Shown: piece by piece, positions 41,501 to 53,500 of the stretch
How the letters are laid out: each line of letters starts with the position of its first letter
How positions within the stretch are numbered: position 1 is the first letter of the stretch
Assembly (NCBI GenBank): GCA_034096865.1
Contig: JAWQFJ010000498.1
Span: 27,501 to 91,500, forward strand
Reading direction: 5' to 3'
DNA: 64,000 nucleotides
Origin: Theodoxus fluviatilis
Taxonomy: Eukaryota; Mollusca; Gastropoda; Cycloneritida; Neritidae
Program-made: the position numbers and the translations under genes
Notes under the pieces: model-generated
Told to the model about the DNA's origin: nothing
Database searches by the model: none
The model's input: only the letters and a program-made list of their open reading frames with translations

Positions 41501-44500
41501 TTTCCCAGAGGATGGGAAACCCATGCACTTGTCTCAGAACAGCTGCACTGAACCAATCTTAAGTTTCACCTTCGGAACACGAGGGTCAGTGGATTTTTAA
41601 AACACTTGTTACAGTTTCTTTGTAATTGCTAAAAATACCAAATCCAGGCTTGCTCATCTTTCTCTCTTCATCCCTTTCCCTTCTCAGGGTGCAACTGCTG
41701 AGTGTGTCTGAGACCTTGATGCAAGAGGACTCCGAGGATGAGGAGTCCCTGGATGAGGACAAATTGGAGACAACAAGCTCCGCATCCTTGACCGACACCA
41801 GGACCTCTATCAGCAGCAATGGGGAGGATGTCATTGTGGAGGGTGGGACTTCTTGTCACTCTCTTCTCCTGGCCTCTCCTCCTCTCCCTCTCTCTGTCAT
41901 ATCTCCACACATCTTTTCCTCTGCCTTGCACCAGTGTTGCGTTTCAGTGCTGCTGCAGCAAATGTTGATGGGCATTTTTGTGTGGACTCTGAAGAGGAGA
42001 TGGATAATGCTGCTAAGGTTGTTACATTGTCTGAGTCGTGGAAATAGTCCTTTACTTCTTTTCGTTTTTTTCCCAGTCCGCATTAGGAGCATGTTGTTTT
42101 TGTGTTAAACTTTAAACAGTATATTATATGCCAATATGACTGTCTGAACTGCACACATTGATCGGGAGTTGCTTGAAATGGAAGTTGTAAAGGTTTTCCC
42201 CCCATATTCTTCTGGAGGAAAAAAAAGGGGGGGGGTACTGTAAATGGGTGAAGGAAACTTTGATGACATGTGTAACATTTCAATAATAAGAAAGTTCCTT
42301 GGATAGGGGGCGTGGGGTATCCCACAGGATTTCATGTCTAACCTGAGGAGCTCAAGGTGCAACTGGTCTACTAAGTGAGATGGAGTTAGATGTGGAGACA
42401 CTGAGGCTGCGTGTTGTGTTTTTGACAGTTTTAGAGGAGGAGAGTCTCACAGACATGAAAGACATATGGTCATGGGTTGACAGTTTGCTGTTGTCTGTTG
42501 CAGAGGAAAGGGAGGTTCTCTCTGACAGCAGTTTGAGTGGGGTGGTCAGTCATGGCAAGGGAAGCCCCAGATTTCTCAGGCACACCGACCTGCCTCTCAA
42601 GCCCCAACTGCAAGGTGAGTCTTATGCCATCGCTAAAACAAAAAAGTATTTACAGGAAATTCTCTTCCCTTCCAACTTGTCTACAATGTATACCAGTTCC
42701 TGGCAGCCCACCTCCCAGTGCTCTCCTCTAGTGCATGAGTACACGGTCAGCCTCTACTTGCTTGCTGAAACCATGCCTTTGACAGGCGGAGATAGGCAAG
42801 CATGCTTTGGTGTTGGACGATGTGCGAGGCGCAGTGCCGTGGTATTATCCCTGGGACAGGAAAAATCTAGGTTTACTTAAATATCTTCTTCCCAAGGCAG
42901 GGTATGGCTATGGCATGCTTTTCACCTGCCACAGCCTCTCTGCCCATTGTGCAGGATCTGCTGGATGACAATGATTAGCCAGTTTACCATATAGCGAGGT
43001 TTCTTCTCTACATGTATGGCACATTAGCTTACCAAGTTATGAGGATCAAGTGATCTCATATGCTGAGAATTCAGTTCTGTCCATCAGCTAAGCAATACTC
43101 TGAGATAGTTGCTGAAGTGACAAGAGTACTTCTCTCTTGTTCCTGTATATGGTCAAGAGTACACAGGTGCTGAGTACGCCAATTTCACTACCCTACCTCA
43201 AAACAGAGCCTCTTTCTCCTCACACTGTCAACTCATACAATCCAAACTTGTTTCATGTTGTTGACAAAAGATCAATGTTTCTGCACATGTGTTTGATGCT
43301 TAATAAATCTTCTTCAACTTTGATGTTTTTCATGTTTTGCGCGAAAGATTGAATGAGAGAAAGTGTGACGCTGCGGTGTAAAGTTAAGTTAAGACGAATG
43401 CTAACCTCTAATTTGACTTACAATTATGGTTTTATTGACTCACATGCGAAGCAAAAGTGAGTCTATGTACTGAGCCGTGTCGTCCGTCCGTCCGGGCGTC
43501 CGTCCGGGCGTCCGTAAAAAAACTTAAACGTTGGATTTTTCTCTGAGACTATTAAGTCTATCAACACCAAATGTGGCATGATGGTGTATGATGACAAGGC
43601 CTCAAAAAACATACATAGTGACTTGACCTTGCTTCAAGGTCAAGGTCACAGGAGCCATAAATGTGGTCTCAAAAACAGTCATTTTTCACATTTTCCCAAT
43701 TTTCTCCCACATTATTGAGAATGGCGACCTTAGCTACAAGTGGTATATAGGTCAAAGCAAGCCCTATCTTTTGATACCAGTTTGGTTGACCTTGCTTCAA
43801 GGTCAAGGTCACAGGAGCTCTTCAAAGTTGGATTGTATACATATTTTGAAGTGACCTTGACCCTGAACTATGGAAGATAACCGTTTCAAACTTAATAATT
43901 ATGTGGGGCACATGTTATACTTTCATCATGAGACACATTTGGTCACATATCATCAAGGTCAAGGTCACTTTGACCCTTATGAAATGTGACCAAAATGGGG
44001 TAGTGAACCACTAAAAGTGACTATATCTCATGGTAGAAAGTGCCAATAAGCACCATTGTGCTTCCTATGTCTTGAATTAACAGCTTTGTGTTGCATGACC
44101 TTGGATGACCTTGACCTTGGGTCAAGGTCACATGTATTTTGGTAGGAAAAATGTGTAAAGCATTTCTTAGTGTATGATGTCATTGGTAGGTTTAGTTGAT
44201 TGACCTTGAAGGTCACCTGAAGGTCAAGGTCATATAAAGGTCAAGGTCAAGCATGTGAGTCGTATGGGCTTTGCCCTTCTTGTCTTCCATTGCTTGTGGC
44301 TGGTGGGTGCAGCATTCTCGGCTCTACCGAGCCCAGTGTTGCATGCTTGAGCAAGATGCTACACTCATATTGCTTCTCCCCAACCAATAGTGAAAGGGTC
44401 CTTGTAAGGGCTGAGCTGGAAAAATATGGAAAAACAACTTTGGTGCATTCATCTTCAGCCTGCTTGTATGCTCCCAAGGGAGTTTAGATGGTGTTGGGGT

Positions 44501-47500
44501 AATAATAGGAGTGGCCTGATAACTATGAGGATGAGGTGAAAATGTGCTGTTTTTGAGCATGTGCCAATGGGTGAAAATGTGCAGTATGAAAAGCCACCTT
44601 TACCTTATTTTTACATGATCTAGTCAATATTTTATTTAATGTGTTTTCTGCTCTGAGAAAGAATGGGCTTGAGCTCCTCATACTTAGTATTGCATTGATT
44701 TTCATATTGTACTCCATGGTTTCATAGGGTGCTATCAAAGAACGTAAGTTACACAAAGAAGGTGCATAACCCGCGCGCGTCTGTGCGAAACGAGTGACGG
44801 CAGCGCCCCCAAGCGGCTGCAATGGTGCTGCAGTAAACATAGAGTAATGCTGAGTTTTTTAATTGTATTTTACAGTAAAATTGCTTACAAGAACCCTTCA
44901 CTTTACCAGGCATAGTTACTGTGTTAACAGTAGTGGTGGTTTGTACAGCAGAATCAAGGATTGCCAGCATAAAGCGAAGCTTTGCAGTTGATGGGACACT
45001 GTACAGTTGAGACTCAGGTCTACGGCGGATATACGTGTGTGCGTGATGACTGTCAGTGGGGCAGACTATAAGACAATGTTGCACTCTACTCTTGTTGTGC
45101 GGGTGTTCTTCTGGCTTGCGCTGGGAAATCGAAGTGACAAACACTGGTGGTCGTTTTCGATAAACTTTATTCACGCACTGATCGCTAGACAGTGGTGAAA
45201 ATCAGTAATCGTCATCGTACTCGCTTCACTCTATGCACAGTGTTGCAGAGGACTCACTCCTTACAAAGTTAAGCTCTCACCTTAACTCTGTCGCATCTGC
45301 TGCTCGTGTCTGACTCGTGTCAGTCGTGTCTCTGTCTCTCTCTCGCTTTGTCGCTCTTTTTATACCTAACCCTAGATTTCCAGATCTTTCGTGAATGAAG
45401 CTGCTCGAATAGTCTCTCGTGTCGAGCTCTAAATCGACTGGCGTCACGTGACCTGGTGACCGAATTATCAGAGCGACTGCTAAGCACTGGTAAAGCCCAA
45501 GCAAAGAACAACAAACCAAAGGAACGATAAATTTGACAATAATTATAAATATGCAAAGCAGTGTAAACATTTCATAAGTTCCCTTTTATTCAATCGACAA
45601 CCAACGCTCTTTCGCTCACTTATCACTATTCAATGGGGAAAATTGGTTTCTGAATAAAATTTAGCATTCTGGCATGCTGCAATAGTCTGGTTTTATGATT
45701 GAGTCACCCACAGCACAAACTTGAATATCATCAAAAGGTCTGATGGTTGTGTGAATTAAAAAAAGAAGAAAAAAAAGTAGAATTTGACTGTTTTCATTCA
45801 CCAATTCCGTGTCAATTGTAAGCTCTATATCACAATATAGACGGGGGGGCAAAGGTGCATAAATACCAGCTTTATTGCAGGGAGTCATTTTGCTACAAAT
45901 TAGACTGTTATATTGTTGACAAATGTGCTTGGGATTAGTGAGAAACACGCTGTTACATTCGCGCAACGTCTGTATTTACATGTTGCACTGTGGTCTGTTT
46001 ACCTCCCTTGATCTGCTCTCCATCGCAGCTGCTTGAGGGCGCTGCTTTTCAAGCATCATCACTTTTCGTATAGGGAAAGCCTCGGATGCGCCTTCTTTGT
46101 ATAACTTACGTTCTTTGGTGCTATGTACTGCACCATGCTATGGGCTGTCAGGGCTATTATGGGAAGGGTAAAGCAGTCGGAGCCACCCGAACACCCTCTG
46201 GGAAAGGGCATTAAAACACCCATGCCTGTTCCTCATGTTTCAGGGAGCCTGGAGGAGGTGACGGTAACACACATCGTCAACCCAAGCCAGTTCTTTGTGC
46301 AGCCCTGCCACACCATGGGCAAGCTGCAGCAGCTGTCTCAGTCCTTGAACCAGCACTGCAGGGCAGGGGGAGCCTCCAAGCCTCTCTCACTCCAGCCAGG
46401 TCTGTCTGCATCCTGTCACCCTCCTGTGCTGTCTTTGCTTCTCCCTCCCTCTCTCTCTCCCTCTCTCTCTCCCTCTCTCCCTCCCTCTCTCCTTCCCTCT
46501 CTCTCTCCCTCTCTCACCTCCCTCCCTCCCTCACCTCTCTTACTACCCCCCACCCCTCCCTCCCTCCTTTCCTCCCTCCCTCCTTCTTTCCCTCCCTCCC
46601 TCCTTTTCTCCCTCCCTCCCTCCTTCTCTCCCTCCCTCCCTCCTTCTCTCCCTCCCTCCCTCTTTCGTTCTCTCCCCTGTACCTCTCTCCCTCCATCCCT
46701 CTCTCTCACTACCTCTCTCCCTCACCCCCTCTCTCCCTCTCTCACCCCCTCTCTGCCCCACCCCCTCTCTCCCTCACCCCTTCCCTCCCTCACCCCTTCC
46801 CTCCCTCACCCCCTCTCTCCCTCACCCCCTCTCTCCCTCCCTCACCACCCATTGCAGCACAGCTGTGTTATGCCTTGCATTCTGCCCACAAGTGCAGCTG
46901 TAGTATATCGTGTGGGTCTAGCTGCGTATGATGTGAACTGATGGAGTGATGGTAGGATGAATTCAGCAGTGTTGTGATTGAGTAAGGAGGGGTTGTGTGG
47001 GGGAATGATTTTTAGGTATCTGCAAGGATGTAGTTATTTCATTGGATTGGGAAGGGTTGGCATGTACATGTGTGGTTGATAGAGGTCACACTTGTAGAAA
47101 AATTGTATTTAGTCATGTCCTGGTGGGCTGGTTTGGTTGGCTAGTTGTTCTGTTCCCAGTCCATGAGTCAAGCCAAGACACATGTCCTCACAGAGCTGCT
47201 GATGCTGTATGTGTTGTCTGTTGCTCTTGCTGACATGCTGGGAGGGAGCTACTGAGTGCAGGGGAGTGGATGGTGTGTGGTGCCTTGCTCTTGTGGGTAG
47301 GGAGGAAGAATAGGCCAGCCATGTTTCCCTTTTCATGCACACAAGGCACCTGACCAAGGAAAGAGTCTGGACTTGCTTGCATTCAGTGGATGCATTTGAT
47401 TTGGGGAGGCGTTGGCCTTACATCGCCTGCATATGCTGATAGGCAATAAAGGCGTATCCCTTCATCCACCCACACATCCATCCTGTAATCCATCCATCAA

Positions 47501-50500
47501 CCAGCCATCCATTCAGCCATCCTTCAGCCAGCCAGTTATCCATCCACTCATCCATCCATCCACTCATCCACGTATCCATCCATCCATCCACTCATCTACG
47601 TATCCATCCATCCATCCACTCATCCACGTATCCATCCATCCATCCATCCATCCATCCATCCATCCATCCATCCATCCATCCATCCATCCATCCATGCATG
47701 GTGCCTGTCCATGCTACTTTCTATCATGCTGTCCATCTGTCCTGACACTGTTGCTGTGTGCAGGGGATCTGGTGATAGCTCAGTACACTAGAGACCACAC
47801 CTGGTACAGGGCCAGGGTGCGAAGGCTTGTTCCCGCGGAGACTGAGACCTGTGTGGATGTTGTCTACATCGACTATGGCAACTCAGAGATCCTGCCCTTA
47901 TCAAGGTCAGTCTTGCTTACTTTCTGTCACTTTTGAGACCAATGGTTGTGAAAGGCACGTAAAATCTTATGTCTGTCTCTATGTTCAGGAGCTCAAAGAT
48001 TAGATCAGTCAGTTTGTACATCTGTTGAAATGCATGCTCATACTGGTAGCAGGAAGGCAACCCATTGTATTTTTGCTTGTGTTGCGAGTAGGTGGTCTCT
48101 ATCTTGCGGTCCGTCCCAGCTCGCGCCAGGAAAGTAGAAGCAGAACTTCGGCGGGAGTTTTCTACAGGAAGATCTTTATTCCATGGCTTGTCAATAAACG
48201 TACAGCGATGGCGAGTGCGCTTTCAAAGTGCCAACAGCTCCACAAGCTCTCACTTGCTCACAAACGACTTCATCCATCTCTGCTACAAGAACAAATCAGG
48301 GCAGACTCTTACCTCTCTTCATAGGCCAGAGTCATCACGGTTCGACTTATCCCTACACCCATGATGCCACTGCTTCTCCCATCAATCACTCCCAGTGATA
48401 ACACGCCAAGAGTTCGAAACCCCACGTCTTTTTATCGTGCCATTTTTCCTAACTGTCGTCGTCGCAGTCATACGTCACTTTTTATTATTACGTCATCGTC
48501 ACTAAAAACCGTCCGTCTCAGTCCAATCTGATCTGTTGGAAGGACAGAGAAAGTTCCCGAACTGCGGCATTTCCCATTACATTTGCATCCGCAGGCATTT
48601 CACATTCTTCCGCAACACTTGCAAGGATTTTAATCAGCCACAATGGAGCCATATGGCTGCTTTGAGTTGGAATTCCCCTTTATATTTTCCGAGTCAAGTA
48701 TGTCATGCTTAGAGACTGCAGCAGCTGAGGGAAGTCTGTCATGCTTAGAGACTGCAGCAGCTGAGGGAAGTATGTCATGCTTAGAGACTGCAGCAGCTGA
48801 GGGAAGTATGTCATGCTTAGAGACTGCAGCAGCTGAGGGAAGTCTGTCATGCTTAGAGACTGCAGCAGCTGAGGGAAGTATGTCATGCTTAGAGACTGCA
48901 GCAGCTGAGGGAAGTATGTCATGCTTAGAGACTGCAGCAGCTGAGGGAAGTATGTCATGCTTAGAGACTGCAGCAGCTGAGGGAAGTCTGTCATGCTTAG
49001 AGACTGCAGCAGCTGAGGGAAGTATGTCATGCTTAGAGACTGCAGCAGCTGAGGGAAGTCTGTCATGCTTAGAGACTGCAGCAGCTGAGGGAAGTATGTC
49101 ATGCTTAGAGACTGCAGCAGCTGAGGGAAGTATGTCATGCTTAGAGACTGCAGCAGCTGAGGGAAGTCTGTCATGCTTAGAGACTGCAGCAGCTGAGGGA
49201 AGTATGTCATGCTTAGAGACTGCAGCAGCTGAGGGAAGTATGTCATGCTTAGAGACTGCAGCAGCTGAGGGAAGTCTGTCATGCTTAGAGACTGCAGCAG
49301 CTGAGGGAAGTATGTCATGCTTAGAGACTGCAGCAGCTGAGGGAAGTATGTCATGCTTAGAGACTGCAGCAGCTGAGGGAAGTATGTCATGCTTAGAGAC
49401 TGCAGCAGCTGAGGGAAGTATGTCATGCTTAGAGACTGCAGCAGCTGAGGGAAGTCTGTCATGCTTAGAGACTGCAGCAGCTGAGGGAAGTATGTCATGC
49501 TTAGAGACTGCAGCAGCTGAGGGAAGTATGTCATGCTTAGAGACTGCAGCAGCTGAGGGAAGTATGTCATGCTTAGAGACTGCAGCAGCTGAGGGAAGTA
49601 TGTCATGCTTAGAGACTGCAGCAGCTGAGGGAAGTCTGTCATGCTTAGAGACTGCAGCAGCTGAGGGAAGTCTGTCATGCTTAGAGACTGCAGCAGCTGA
49701 GGGAAGTCTGTCATGCTTAGAGACTGCAGCAGCTGAGGGAAGTCTGTCATGCTTAGAGACTGCAGCAGCTGAGGGAAGTCTGTCATGCTTAGAGACTGCA
49801 GCAGCTGAGGGAAGTCTGTCATGCTTAGAGACTGCAGCAGCTGAGGGAAGTCTGTCATGCTTAGAGACTGCAGCAGCTGAGGGAAGTATGTCATGCTTAG
49901 AGACTGCAGCAGCTGAGGGAAGTATGTCATGCTTAGAGACTGCAGCAGCTGAGGGAAGTATGTCATGCTTAGAGACTGCAGCAGCTGAGGGAAGTATGTC
50001 ATGCTTAGAGACTGCAGCAGCTGAGGGAAGTCTGTCATGCTTAGAGACTGCAGCAGCTGAGGGAAGTATGTCATGCTTAGAGACTGCAGCAGCTGAGGGA
50101 AGTATGTCATGCTTAGAGACTGCAGCAGCTGAGGGAAGTATGTCATGCTTAGAGACTGCAGCAGCTGAGGGAAGTATGTCATGCTTAGAGACTGCAGCAG
50201 CTGAGGGAAGTATGTCATGCTTAGAGACTGCAGCAGCTGAGGGAAGTATGTCATGCTTAGAGACTGCAGCAGCTGAGGGAAGTCTGTCATGCTTAGAGAC
50301 TGCAGCAGCTGAGGGAAGTATGTCATGCTTAGAGACTGCAGCAGCTGAGGGAAGTATGTCATGCTTAGAGACTGCAGCAGCTGAGGGAAGTCTGTCATGC
50401 TTAGAGACTGCAGCAGCTGAGGGAAGTCTGTCATGCTTAGAGACTGCAGCAGCTGAGGGAAGTCTGTCATGCTTAGAGACTGCAGCAGCTGAGGGAAGTC

Positions 50501-53500
50501 TGTCATGCTTAGAGACTGCAGCAGCTGAGGGAAGTATGTCATGCTTAGAGACTGCAGCAGCTGAGGGAAGTATGTCATGCTTAGAGACTGCAGCAGCTGA
50601 GGGAAGTATGTCATGCTTAGAGACTGCAGCAGCTGAGGGAAGTATGTCATGCTTAGAGACTGCAGCAGCTGAGGGAAGTATGTCATGCTTAGAGACTGCA
50701 GCAGCTGAGGGAAGTATGTCATGCTTAGAGACTGCAGCAGCTGAGGGAAGTATGTCATGCTTAGAGACTGCAGCAGCTGAGGGAAGTATGTCATGCTTAG
50801 AGACTGCAGCAGCTGAGGGAAGTATGTCATGCTTAGAGACTGCAGCAGCTGAGGGAAGTCTGTCATGCTTAGAGACTGCAGCAGCTGAGGGAAGTATGTC
50901 ATGCTTAGAGACTGCAGCAGCTGAGGGAAGTATGTCATGCTTAGAGACTGCAGCAGCTGAGGGAAGTATGTCATGCTTAGAGACTGCAGCAGCTGAGGGA
51001 AGTCTGACAATACTGCCTATTCAGGGTTCGGTTTTTGACAGTGACGAAATATGTTGGACTTCATATATATATTTTTTGCTCATTTTTTGGCGGACGTTCC
51101 TCATTGCGAAGATGGCAGGCATTGATTGTGAAATAGGGATCTCAAGGAAATCTGAAAACATAATGCGCATGCATGCACTCATTCAGCGCTGTTGTGACAC
51201 AGACCTCTGCGGCTCTGGTTACCAGCGTGCGCTGGCTTCAAGCAGCGCAGTCACGCTATTTTTAAGTCAGGTTGAGGAGTGAGGGAGATAAGGTTTTGCC
51301 TGAAACCAGCAGTCATCTATAAAGTGTGGTTGAAACTGCCATGAGTAGTTCAGACAATGATTCATTTTTTTATCGAAATGGTTCGATCTAAATACCTTGG
51401 ACTTGGAGACTCTGATCAGAGTAATGTAACTGTTTCCAGTGTCCACATGAGTGATTTGTCGGACTTCAATGAACAAATTCTTTCGGTTTCATCATTGGAT
51501 GATGATTTCAGTGATGCAGAATGGTCAGACACTGTCGAGGAGTTTGCTAATGATCCTTTCATAGAAGCAGTTGGTCCATGCATACCACTGAGACTTGATG
51601 CAGAACCTGTAGAGTATTTTCTGCAACTCTTTCCAGAGGAAATGTTCATCATGATCCATGACTAGACTTTAGGCGAGGCAGAATGGCAACAGACCAATCG
51701 AAACCTCCTTGGAGGAGATGAAAAACGAGCTAAGCATTCTGTTTCTGAAGGATGTCATTCAGCTGCCAGCTCACATCAGGTGCTACTGAAGCAATTGCCA
51801 ATGTTATGTCAAGGAATTATTGTGAAATCATCGCAAATTACTTAGTGTTTATATTTATAGAAAAATAGTTTTGGGTCTATATCCAATTATTGCAAATAAT
51901 ACAAAGAAAATATCTAAAACACTCTGTACTTGATCTTACAATGACCAACATTCATTTTTAACTACACACACAAACTTTCTTACAGATCCATACAATACTG
52001 TAGAAGTTAGATTTTTTAAACGAATCAACAGTGTCATGTGTCATTTTTATCTTAAACCTTACAGGACTGGGGCTTGTAGTTGTGAAATTCCTTATAGGAT
52101 GTTAAGAGTTAAATCATTAGGCCATAAAAGAAAAAAAAAGTTGTGGTTACGGTAACCCAACCAACCTTTTCTTTTTCCTACTGACCCTAACTTTTTTTGT
52201 AATATCATGCATAAAAAGAAAGAAATTGATGGTAAACAACAAAGTTCATGCTGTGCCATCTTCCCTGCCCTACGAGCACCAGGTAATCCACTGTTAAAGT
52301 AGGTAGCGGCAGCGTGCCCTGTTTGCAGCAGGATTCTGACCTAAACACCAATTTTCACCCACATTCACACACCAACAACTCTGCCATCACAGCATAGATT
52401 TCTCTCATTCTTGCTTAGAAGTTAACTCCAGACTTTAATCTTTTTAATGAATGCGTTTTTGCTGGTTTCATCTATCGGGAAAAGTACAAGATTAATGAAA
52501 AGGCGCACCCCACTTTCCACTGATCGTGACGTTTTGCGCAAGCCGGCGCGTACTGTTTACCGCTACCACTGTCTCGGTTTCGACCGGCTCGTTTACGACA
52601 TGTTTGCTATACAGCTATATTTAGTATCAACTTGTTCAGCGTAAACTAAGGAATCTTTTGATATAAATTTGATATTTTTTCATTATGTATGTTAAGAATA
52701 GGAGAACATTGAAATTTTCAGGTGCTCCGTTTTTGACTCACATGCGAAGCAAAAGTGAGTCTATGTACTGAGCCGTGTCGTCCGGGCGTCCGTCCGTCCG
52801 GGCGGGCGTCCGTCCGTAAAAAACTTAAACGTTGGATTTTTCTCGGAGACTATTAAGTCTATCAACACCAAATGTGGCATGATGGTGTATGATGACAAGG
52901 CCTCAAAAAACATACATAGTGACTTGACCTTGCTTCAAGGTCAAGGTCACAGGAGCCATAAATGTGGTCTCAAAAACAGTCATTTTTCACATTTTCCCAA
53001 TTTTCTCCCACGTTATTGAGAATGGCGACCTTAGCTACAAGTGGTATATAGGTCAAAGCAAGCCCTATCTATTGATACCAGTTTGGTTGACCTTGCTTCA
53101 AGGTCAAGGTCACAGGAGCTCTTCAAAGTTGGATTGTATACATATTTTGAAGTGACCTTGACCCTGAACTATGGCAGATAACTGTTTCAAACTTAATAAT
53201 TATGTGGGGCACATGTTATACTTTCATCATGAGACACATTTGGTCACATATCATCAAGGTCAAGGTCACTTTGACCCTTATGAAATGTGACCAAAATGGG
53301 GTAGTGAACCACTAAAATTGACTATATCTCATGGTAGAAAGTGCCAATAAGCACCATTGTGCTTCCTATGTCTTGAATTAACAGCTTTGTGTTGCATGAC
53401 CTTGGATGACCTTGACCTTGGGTCAAGGTCACATGTATTTTGGTAGGAAAAATGTGTAAAGCATTTCTTTGTGTATGATGTCGTTGGTAGGTTTAGTTGT

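Noticed and set aside
42380..42505. Extra RNF17 exon around 42429 ([12 protein letters not shown])
   Set aside because: The frame is an upstream extension of exon 16, and its phase and donor do not fit.
44736..46117. TTAA (piggyBac) element
   Set aside because: The flanks are GTGCTAT, not TTAA, and the ends are of hAT type.
46123..46941. 272-codon Ser/Pro/Leu protein
   Set aside because: Its first part includes real exon 17; the rest is the CTCC microsatellite past the donor.
48411..48425. tRNA B-box (GAGTTCGAAACCCC)
   Set aside because: No A box or cloverleaf; it lies in a solo LTR.
48697..51000. CRISPR-like regular repeats of 36 bp
   Set aside because: There are no spacers; units are directly adjacent in a eukaryotic intron.
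48680..51010. 776-codon minus-strand protein
   Set aside because: It is the complement of the 36-bp satellite; open only because the period is a multiple of three.
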